64,000 nucleotides of DNA from Candidatus Nitrotoga sp. CP45 (GTDB lineage: Bacteria > Pseudomonadota > Gammaproteobacteria > Burkholderiales > Gallionellaceae), in NCBI GenBank assembly GCA_945874105.1, contig CAMCFJ010000007.1:1-64000 (forward strand), read 5' to 3'. Below are positions 34,637-41,093 of the stretch, piece by piece. Below the pieces are notes generated by a model. That model saw nothing but the letters and a program-made list of their open reading frames with translations, ran no database searches and was not told where the DNA came from. The position numbers and the translations under genes are program-made. Position 1 is the stretch's first letter; every line of letters begins with the position of its first letter.

Positions 34637-35003
34637 GGTCTTCCTGTTTACCCTGCTGAGCGGCTTGGCTGTGCTATATGCTGCGCTGCTCGCTACGCAA
34701 GATGAACGTATTCATCAGGCCGCCATCCTGCGCACATTGGGAGCCGACAGCCGCTATTTGCGACGATTGCACCTGACTGAATTTGCCGTGCTGGGCGCAT
34801 TGAGTGGCCTGTTCGCAGCAGCAGGTGGAACCTTGCTAGGCTGGGTGCTGGCAATCAAAGTACTGGAAATTCCTTATCATTCGAGCGCGTTAATCTGGCT
34901 GGTTGGCGTGGGCGGCGGGGTTGTTACGGTGACCTTGGCAGGATGGTTAGCTACGCGGCGCGTGGCACAGATGTCGCCGTTACAGGTGTTGCAATCTGTT
35001 TAA
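34637..35003 (+). pseudogene. second copy of the ybbP 3' end
   Basis: These 367 bases align without gaps to 32669-33035, with 18 differences (about 95% identical). Seventeen of the differences are synonymous and one is Ile to Val. It therefore encodes the last 122 residues of the permease, but no start or ribosome site precedes it. Upstream it abuts repeat copy 1. Downstream the sequence GCAAACTGGTTTG and CTCATCT runs on as in the third copy and not as after the resident ybbP. Confidence 0.92.
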
Positions 35004-35041
35004 GCAAACTGGTTTGCTCTCATCTCTTTGAAGAGCACGAT

Positions 35042-35204
35042 AGCGCGGTAGGTTGGCTAAATGAAATAAAGCCCAACATCACAGGGAGGCGACTAAACTA
35101 TGCTTGCTTTTGTGTGCCGCCCGCTGCATTGGCACGTCGGTGGCGTATGAAATGCTTCCCTTGTGATGTTGGGCTTTATTTCATTTAGCCAACCTACCGC
35201 GCTA
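35042..35204. mobile_element. 163-bp MITE with 43-bp perfect terminal inverted repeats
   Basis: Bases 35042-35084 and 35162-35204 are exact reverse complements over 43 positions (TAGCGCGGTAGGTTGGCTAA ... CAACATCACA). The 77 bases between them code for nothing. Arms this long and perfect mean either recent movement or strong folding. No target-site duplication is evident. It interrupts the shared tail that follows the ybbP 3'-end copies, right after GAAGAGCACG. Confidence 0.9.
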
Positions 35205-35278
35205 CGTTAGGCATATGTTCGACATAGGGAAAGATGAACGCTAGAATTGCCCCATTGTTACTGAACGGAGCCCGGATC

Positions 35279-35506
35279 ATGAACACTCAACTCTTGCAGC
35301 AAGCTCGCGTGCTCGACATTGACGAGCAGATCGAACTGGTTGAAGCCATCTGGGACGGTATCGTTGGTCGTGGTGCCGCGCCATCGTTGACCGAAGCGCA
35401 AAAAATGGAACTTGACCGCCGCCTCGCAGACCACATTGCCAATCCCAGTGATGTAGTTCCATGGAGTGAAGTAAAGGCTACTGCTCTTGCCAAAATCAGG
35501 CAATGA
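35279..35506 (+). CDS. antitoxin, addiction-module component family (ParE/RelE partner)
   Basis: From the ATG at 35279, with ACGGAG about ten bases upstream, the 75 residues begin MNTQLLQQARVLDIDEQIEL VEAIWDGI and end with DVVPWSEVKATALAKIRQ. Both blocks are characteristic of the short antitoxins (TIGR02574 type) that precede RelE/ParE toxins. The pattern L..p..eR..L...iWd matches, and so does the later Glu/Asp-Arg-Arg-Leu helix (MELDRRLADH). It binds and neutralises the toxin and normally represses the operon. The stop overlaps the toxin start by ATGA. A longer in-frame GTG/ATG at 35234 is possible but not needed. Confidence 0.85.
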   Translation: MNTQLLQQARVLDIDEQIELVEAIWDGIVGRGAAPSLTEAQKMELDRRLADHIANPSDVVPWSEVKATALAKIRQ

Positions 35507-35799
35507 GCCTGCCCGTTACTTTTCATCGTGCCGCCAGTGCAGAGTTCATCGAAGCAAGTGCGTGGTATGAAACCAAGCGAGTTGGTCTTGCTCTTGAGTT
35601 CATGGCTGAGATGGACCGTTGTGTATCGCGGGTATCTGAAAACCCGCTACAGTTCGCCGTTGTTCGCAAAGACGTTCGACGCATCGTTGCTAATCGTTTC
35701 CCATACAGCGTTTATTTTCGCGCAGAGAAACATCGCATCGTTGTCCTTGCAGTATTTCATGGCAGCAGAGAACCTGCCATTTTGCAAACAAGGGTCTAA
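35503..35799 (+). CDS. RelE/ParE-superfamily toxin
   Basis: The 98 residues have the RelE/ParE core: VTFHRAASAEFIEASAWYET, LEFMAEMDRCVSRVSENPLQ, RRIVANRFPYSVYFRAEKHR and IVVLAVFHGSREP. The subgroup with FPYSVYFR...I.VLAVFH..R.P is ParE-like, and such toxins block gyrase or, in RelE relatives, cut mRNA on ribosomes. Which applies here is open. It overlaps the antitoxin gene by ATGA. The pair sits among repeats, a usual place for TA modules. GTCTAAC at its stop and GTTAGGC ahead of the antitoxin resemble integron cassette borders. Confidence 0.87.
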   Translation: MSLPVTFHRAASAEFIEASAWYETKRVGLALEFMAEMDRCVSRVSENPLQFAVVRKDVRRIVANRFPYSVYFRAEKHRIVVLAVFHGSREPAILQTRV

Positions 35800-35848
35800 C
35801 GCGCAAGGTTAGATTGTGATCGCGAAGCCAGGTATCTACCGGACTCCA

Positions 35849-35967
35849 AGCTAAAGGGGTCAGCTTCGCACTGCCAGCTAAAGGGGTCAGCTTCGCATTG
35901 TTTTTTTGTTTCACTTTCATTCATTACACCCTTTGAAATTTAATTCGAAGCTGCCCCGTTGACCCCG
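35849..35967 (+). repeat. palindrome-ended repeat, copy 2 with a duplicated left end
   Basis: The left end (AGCTAAAGGGGTCAGCTTCG CA) occurs twice in a row here, 27 bases apart, before the shared interior. The right end has lost one base (CGAAGCTGCCCC). The other bases agree with copies 1 and 3. It directly abuts the third ybbP tail. Confidence 0.85.
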
Positions 35968-36009
35968 TGGCGCAGATGTCGCCGTTACAGGTGTTGCAAT
36001 CTGTTTAAG
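35967..36009 (+). pseudogene. third, 43-base copy of the ybbP 3' end
   Basis: GTGGCGCAGATGTCGCCGTT through CAATCTGTTTAA repeats the last codons and stop of ybbP. The following 36 bases (GCAAACTGGTTTG...GAAGAGCACG) match those after the second copy. Then AGTTTTAACAGGCAATT matches a stretch about 115 bases after the resident ybbP (33154-33170), so this side may preserve an older form of the locus. Confidence 0.8.
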
Positions 36010-36121
36010 CAAACTGGTTTGTTCTCATCTATCTGAAGAGCACGGCAGTTTTAACAGGCAATTGCGACATAATTTTCTTAGATGTAGGACGGACAGGCAT
36101 GGTTCTCGTCTGCCCACAAGG

Positions 36122-36700
36122 TTAAAACTTCCCAAAAAAACTTGTGATGTCGAAGAAGACAGTGACTGCTGAACCATTAGCCAACTTTAATGCAAACGAC
36201 TCCACTTGCCTTCCTTGCTCAGATTTTAGAAGGATTTTCAAGGTCATCTCCCAATCCTTGCCTTCTTCACCGAATTGTTTTTTGAGGTAAGCATGCTCAG
36301 CAGGAATACCCATCAAACTGGTCGAGGCAGTGATGATGATTGGGTTATTTCTATTAAGACCATCCCCACCTGAATATGATATGCCGCCGTTGCTGAGATA
36401 TATGTATGCTTGATGGGCTTCTTCCTCAGTGACTTTGCCATTGGCACGGTGCATCATGCTAGGAACAATTCTCTCAGCTGTCTTATCCTCCGCGATGTGA
36501 ATTACGGTCTTCGAACCCCTGACAAAAGCCTCACACTCTGAAGAGGTTAATTTGTCGTTGAATATCTTTTTGATCGATTGCGCATATTTCGTTACCTCGG
36601 CGCTACCACCAGGAAAGACCTCTTTCATAAGTTTTTCTCTGAGCTCGTCAAGCTCAGATTCGGCCTTTGATTTGCCTTTAAAAAAATCAAAAATTCCCAT
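36122..36700 (-). CDS. unknown protein at the end of the Hsp70 operon
   Basis: From the ATG at 36700 (GGAGAG upstream) the 192 residues start MGIFDFFKGKSKAESELDEL REKLMKEVFPGG. The MGIFDFFKG start is the amphipathic opening of many small soluble proteins, some membrane-associated. A helical half (SAEVTKYAQSIKKIFNDKLT ... TEEEAHQAYIYLSNG) is followed by a beta-rich half (PIIITASTSLMGIPAEHAYL, WEMTLKILLKSEQGRQVESF, SAVTVFFDITSFFG). I do not recognise a family. It lies 99 bases after the J-like gene on the same strand and is most likely the last member of that operon. Confidence 0.6.
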   Translation of the reverse strand: MGIFDFFKGKSKAESELDELREKLMKEVFPGGSAEVTKYAQSIKKIFNDKLTSSECEAFVRGSKTVIHIAEDKTAERIVPSMMHRANGKVTEEEAHQAYIYLSNGGISYSGGDGLNRNNPIIITASTSLMGIPAEHAYLKKQFGEEGKDWEMTLKILLKSEQGRQVESFALKLANGSAVTVFFDITSFFGKF

Positions 36701-36799
36701 GATGCTCTCCAATGATGTTTCAGACCAAACCACCAACGAAAGCTAGCGAGTTCGCACTGCCTGATACAGCAAACTAAAAGTGGTTAAAGCCAAAAAAAT

Positions 36800-38431
36800 T
36801 CATTCATTCAGAAATCCACTCAGTCTTCCAGTCCATTTTTTGAAACTCAGTCGAATCATTGCCTCAAGGATGTGTGCATTTGGTGTTGACAAATAGGGCA
36901 GTGACACGTAAACCTTTTTATCATCCTTAGCCGTAATGAAAAGCGATCCACCTGAACTGGTATACGTCACTTTTCCCCAATCACGATATTCTGTCTCGTT
37001 GCCAAAAAACTTATGCTTTGTAAGCTGTACACCTTTATCATCAATAACAGCGTCGCCGATTGTTATACTTTTGCCGTTTTTTAGAGTTGTCAAAGTTTCC
37101 GTGAGCAAACGGGTACACACAGCTCGCCAAAGCTTATCGGTAAATGTGCTGTAGATTTCATTTTTGCGCGTTTCTATTACGGCAGATGATCGATGGTCAC
37201 CTACTGCAATAGTGTAGTCCGTTCCTGTTGGAACACCGTTTACCGAGTGATTAACTGCACCCCATTTAACCCAGGTGATCGAGTCCAGTGGGAAACACTT
37301 GTCTTTCCACTCAACACCTTTTGTCGAGATGCGCAATGTATCCTTAAACACAAGGCCAATTTCAGCTTGATAGTAAATTTCTTTTTCCCATTCATTGCTG
37401 CGTTTTTGAGCTTCCTTTCGGTTCCCATGAATCTCATCAAGAGTCTCCGCATCCTGATCAAGCTGACCAAGCATTTCTGGCAATTCGGCAAAGAGTTCTT
37501 GGAGAACTTTAGTCAGCCGATTTACTGTATCAAGCATATCGTGCTTGTTGAACAGATCCAGCCCCAAGTTACGAATAGCGTGGGCAACTTCATAACTGAG
37601 ATCGTGGTCAAGTCCGCGCGCCTTCACGCTGAGCTGAATTGGCTGCGCCACGCTATCCCACTTGCTCACTACTTGAATTAATTTGTCGACAAGTGGCTTA
37701 ACCGAGCTTTCGCCTTTGTGGGCTGATTGGCGAATCGCTTCTGCAAGTTTTTTGATATTTTCTGCTTCTGGTTGGAGATAATCACGGTTGGCATCCACTT
37801 CGTATCGCTCAACCAGCGCGTGAACAAGCGATGCGCCATGTTCTTCCCCGGTATCGGTGGTGGTCTCGACAACACGGGTGACGACATCAACCAATTTATC
37901 TGGAGAAAATCTGTTCAATGCCGTTTTGATGGTATCGGTGTAGTAGCGCTGCCGCTCGAGCAATTCAGCCTCAATATGCTCTAGCTTCACTACAGGAAAG
38001 CCGGATACTGAACGATCCTCACTAATCTCGCGCAACACATCTTTGGGCTTAATCGTGTCAACCGTGTAGGCAAACTCGACAATCCAGTCGCACCATTGAT
38101 CGACCTCCACCTCAGGGTCCAGTAACTCAATGGCTGCCGCCAGTAAATTTGCCTTAGCTAGTGCAGGAGCTGTACTAGCCATTTTTACCAGGTCAATATG
38201 ATTGTGCAGATTATCTACCAAAACGCTTGCACTATTGGGAGAAAGTCCTGGCAGCCATGCCATTTCGACAGCCAGTCGATTACGGGGCGTTGTCAGATCG
38301 CTACTTGCCTTGGTGCAAACATCGCCATCGAGCGCCAGGCTTTTTTCTTCTGCCAGTTCAACAATGCGGCGACGGCCATCTCGGGTAGTCGCCCCGAGTA
38401 GATAAAATGGGGATTGATTTAAAGTTGTCAT
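36800..38431 (-). CDS. J-like co-chaperone with PH-like C-terminal repeats
   Basis: Residues about 5-72 (QSPFYLLGATTRDGRRRIVE, LAEEKSLALDGDVC, ASSDLTTPRNRLAVEMAWLP G) have the layout of a J domain: a short-helix opening, a long helix, then the A..dL..P..R..xE end. The HPD tripeptide that triggers Hsp70 ATPase is missing. Residues about 75-340 are helical. Residues about 350-540 contain two similar beta blocks (TLRISTKGVEWKDKCFPLDS ITWVKWG and VIDDKGVQLTKHKFFG ... WGKVTYTSSGGSLFITAKDD) of PH/bPH type. The gene overlaps the preceding one by four bases. The family has no name I know. Its place beside a divergent Hsp70 supports a co-chaperone role, which is an inference. Confidence 0.6.
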   Translation of the reverse strand: MTTLNQSPFYLLGATTRDGRRRIVELAEEKSLALDGDVCTKASSDLTTPRNRLAVEMAWLPGLSPNSASVLVDNLHNHIDLVKMASTAPALAKANLLAAAIELLDPEVEVDQWCDWIVEFAYTVDTIKPKDVLREISEDRSVSGFPVVKLEHIEAELLERQRYYTDTIKTALNRFSPDKLVDVVTRVVETTTDTGEEHGASLVHALVERYEVDANRDYLQPEAENIKKLAEAIRQSAHKGESSVKPLVDKLIQVVSKWDSVAQPIQLSVKARGLDHDLSYEVAHAIRNLGLDLFNKHDMLDTVNRLTKVLQELFAELPEMLGQLDQDAETLDEIHGNRKEAQKRSNEWEKEIYYQAEIGLVFKDTLRISTKGVEWKDKCFPLDSITWVKWGAVNHSVNGVPTGTDYTIAVGDHRSSAVIETRKNEIYSTFTDKLWRAVCTRLLTETLTTLKNGKSITIGDAVIDDKGVQLTKHKFFGNETEYRDWGKVTYTSSGGSLFITAKDDKKVYVSLPYLSTPNAHILEAMIRLSFKKWTGRLSGFLNE

Positions 38432-39648
38432 GGGTAGTTTTTATTGCTTCTTGCTCTATGTTCAGCAGCTCTAACTTCGGCAATCTCAGCTCCTACCAAT
38501 AACGAGTGGTTACATAAGTTTGAATAACGCCCATCGCTACATCTTACAAAATTTGCTCTATGTTCAGCAGCTCTAACTTTGGCATTCTCAGTGCCTACCA
38601 ATAGCGAGTGGTCACATAAATTTGAATAACGCCCATCGCTGCATCTTGCAAAATTTGCTGTATGTGGGCTATTTACAATTCCCTTGTCGCTAGCTGATGC
38701 AGGGCTTCGAGCTTCTTCATACCTCTTTGGTTGGCTGTCTGTTTTTTGAAGCTTCTGCTCAGTTTGCATGCCAAAAAACTCGTCATTTGTTAAGCCTTTG
38801 TCATTGCTTGGCATCTTATCCGCTTGTGTATCTTTTACTTGTGCGGACTCACCTCTCAAATCTACTAACCTAGCAAAACCATCTGCTTCAAGCATCAATC
38901 TGTTCGCCTCAACTTCACTTTGCACAGACTCTAGCGACCCGCGCCTATAACGGAATTCCCCACACCGGCTGTTGTAGTCATGAATCTTGGTATTAAACAG
39001 ATCAACCTCGTTGTTTGCATGTTGATTGATAGTATTTTTCATCGCACCAAGTCGAATATCCTCAGAAAGACAATATCGAATTTGATCGCGAGAAAGTGAA
39101 AGATTGGTGCCAACTGGTGGCTTATCCTCCATAGGCAAAGCGGGTGAATAAACCGCAGCTGAGGGAGTGGTTGGTTCTGAATTGGGTATAGCGGCAGGTG
39201 CATACGTGGACGGTGCCGAATCTGCGGATGAAGGGGTATGCGACGTACTCTTCTCTTGGTCGGGATTACCGATGCTTATCAAAATAACCATCACAATAAT
39301 CCCTATGCCCCCAACCCACTTTGCGCCTGAGCTACCAACACGGATAACCTTCCTTTTTTTTATTGGTTGGTACAAAGTACAGCCTGGCACATGACTGACG
39401 TTAGGTGGTGAGTCAATCTCATGACTGTGTGAGTGTAGCGGAGGTTGGTCATTAACCTGTGGCGCTCCTGTTTGTGCCGTTGTGTGTTGCGTGCTACTTG
39501 CTGATGACACTGTTGTCTCAGATTTAGGCGTAAGCTGGTTGGATGATTCACAGGTTGCGGATGCAATATCCTTGCTGATATCCGAAACGAGATCGCCGAA
39601 ACCACCAAAGCCCTTTTTTTGATTGCCATCAGAAGATTTGTCAGTCAT
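38428..39648 (-). CDS. single-TM protein with duplicated Cys motif, Hsp70 operon
   Basis: This 406-residue protein has a Ser/Thr/Pro/His-rich N-terminal part of about 95 residues, a basic patch (IKKRKVIRVG), one TM helix (GGIGIIVMVILISIG, about 112-127) and a Pro/Ser linker. A conserved domain follows at about 185-255 (SLSRDQIRYCLSEDIRLGAM, EVDLFNTKIHDYNSRCGEFR YRRGSLESV) that I have seen at the end of other bacterial membrane proteins of unknown role. The last 70 residues are two copies of a unit with NFxRCSDGRYSNLCxHSLLV. The C-terminal side is probably periplasmic, where the Cys pairs could form disulfides. It lies between the AAA+ and J-like genes, 14 bases after one and overlapping the other by four. 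Confidence 0.6.
   Translation of the reverse strand: MTDKSSDGNQKKGFGGFGDLVSDISKDIASATCESSNQLTPKSETTVSSASSTQHTTAQTGAPQVNDQPPLHSHSHEIDSPPNVSHVPGCTLYQPIKKRKVIRVGSSGAKWVGGIGIIVMVILISIGNPDQEKSTSHTPSSADSAPSTYAPAAIPNSEPTTPSAAVYSPALPMEDKPPVGTNLSLSRDQIRYCLSEDIRLGAMKNTINQHANNEVDLFNTKIHDYNSRCGEFRYRRGSLESVQSEVEANRLMLEADGFARLVDLRGESAQVKDTQADKMPSNDKGLTNDEFFGMQTEQKLQKTDSQPKRYEEARSPASASDKGIVNSPHTANFARCSDGRYSNLCDHSLLVGTENAKVRAAEHRANFVRCSDGRYSNLCNHSLLVGAEIAEVRAAEHRARSNKNYP
38453..38656 (-). repeat. 102-bp tandem duplication at the end of the TM protein gene
   Basis: Two in-frame units (about 38453-38554 and 38555-38656, 34 codons each) are nearly identical. They encode CSDGRYSNLCDHSLLVGTE and CSDGRYSNLCNHSLLVGAE, with KVRAAEHR / EVRAAEHR after each. 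The duplication doubles a two-Cys unit. Confidence 0.85.
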
Positions 39649-39662
39649 ATCCAGTCGCTCTT

Positions 39663-41090
39663 TCAGGTAAAGCCGATTTTCCTGGGTGTGCCCTCATCGT
39701 TGCTACGCAATGGAGTTGCATCCATTGCCAACAACAGGCTGGATTGATCCAGCTTGACCTTTCCCGCCCGTGCGGCCAAGCGAGCGCCTTCCCTGACAGC
39801 GAACGCAACATCGGATAACGGGCGGCCTGTCAGGCGTTTTGCAAGTAAGGCCGCATCAATATCATTTTCGCATGGCAAGTCTTTTACCAACTTCTCTAAC
39901 AAGGCATGTACCTCTTCTTCTGATGCCATTCCTACCTTGACCACATGGTCAAATCGACCTCGCCGCAAGATGGCCGCATCAATCATTTCGATCTTGTTAG
40001 TCATCGCGATAATCAACACGCGATTTTTTATTGCCTCTGGTATGCGACGGAGGAACTCCGCGACTTCTTCAATATGATGCTGGCCTGACCCTATGCCTGA
40101 TTGGCGCTCGGATAAAAAGGCTTCCATTTCATCTATCACTAAAACTGCTGGCGCGCTCTCCATAGCTTTGTTAAATATCTCAGCCACTTTTTTGCTGGTT
40201 TCGTGAATATAAGGGCTGGCGACGCTGGATGCCTCGATCTGAAAACTCGGCCAGCCAAGGTAATCAACCAGCCGTTCAACAGCGAAGGTCTTGCCGCAAC
40301 CCGGCGGGCCGTGCAGGATGATTGCTGACGGGAATTCGATGCCCAATACCTTGTAACGCGCTTCATTCTCGATGATGTCAACAACGTGCTCGTTTATGAA
40401 CTGCTCAAGTTCAGGACGACCGGCAAGATAAAATTGTGTTGTTTTTTGTTCATCAGACTTTGCTACCTCTGCTGCTTCGCCTTGATCGGATATTTTTTGT
40501 GCTGGTGGATTAGGCCCGATGATTTTTTCAGAGACTTCAAAACCACCCCTGACCACCACATCGCGCAGGTGTGAAGCACCTAACCAACTCATCAATGAAC
40601 GCAGGCGTCGAAACGACTTGACCGAGACTGGAACGCCGCCGGTCAACCAGCGGCCAAATGCAACGTCATCACCTTCACGGGCTGTCAAGCTATAGGTTGG
40701 CAAAATGCGCGAGAATTTTTCCGCGTAGATTGCATCTTGCAATGCACTATCCGGGTCACGCTCACGGGTTGCGCGTAATGCTTCGGCAAAAGACAGCGCT
40801 TCGCTCTTGTTGTTTGGTGATTTACTGTTCTCTATGGGGGCGAGTTCGTGGTCAATGCCGGATGAAAACGAACCAAGAGACAAGCCATTAAAGTTAAAAA
40901 GATGCACTTGGCTTGAATCGAGCAAGCCAGTATTAAACCACTTGCGCGCCAGTGATTCCTTGAACACCAAATTTCGCCCACCTCCTTGAACATCGTAGAT
41001 TTGCCAGTCCGTTCCTTCGAAGAGTGCAATCTTTGTTCGCCCACCATCAGGCAGAGTAAACCCAACTGGAAGCCAAGCATCAATAATCAT
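39663..41090 (-). CDS. AAA+ ATPase of the Hsp70 operon
   Basis: The C-terminal half of this 475-residue protein is a classic AAA+ module: Walker A ILHGPPGCGKTFAVERL (about 257-270), Walker B AVLVIDEMEAFLSERQSG, sensor 1 IIAMTNKIEMID, Arg finger RRGRFDHVVKVG and a lid with TGRPLSDVAFAVREGARLAA. It is closest to the FtsH/Cdc48/spastin-like classic clade. The first 200 residues (PVGFTLPDGGRTKIALFEGT, LARKWFNTGLLDSS) are not recognised. Such single-ring ATPases remodel or unfold proteins. It starts 3 bases after the Hsp70 stop, so a disaggregase-like partnership comparable with ClpB-DnaK is a reasonable inference. Confidence 0.8.
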   Translation of the reverse strand: MIIDAWLPVGFTLPDGGRTKIALFEGTDWQIYDVQGGGRNLVFKESLARKWFNTGLLDSSQVHLFNFNGLSLGSFSSGIDHELAPIENSKSPNNKSEALSFAEALRATRERDPDSALQDAIYAEKFSRILPTYSLTAREGDDVAFGRWLTGGVPVSVKSFRRLRSLMSWLGASHLRDVVVRGGFEVSEKIIGPNPPAQKISDQGEAAEVAKSDEQKTTQFYLAGRPELEQFINEHVVDIIENEARYKVLGIEFPSAIILHGPPGCGKTFAVERLVDYLGWPSFQIEASSVASPYIHETSKKVAEIFNKAMESAPAVLVIDEMEAFLSERQSGIGSGQHHIEEVAEFLRRIPEAIKNRVLIIAMTNKIEMIDAAILRRGRFDHVVKVGMASEEEVHALLEKLVKDLPCENDIDAALLAKRLTGRPLSDVAFAVREGARLAARAGKVKLDQSSLLLAMDATPLRSNDEGTPRKIGFT

Positions 41091-41093
41091 GAA

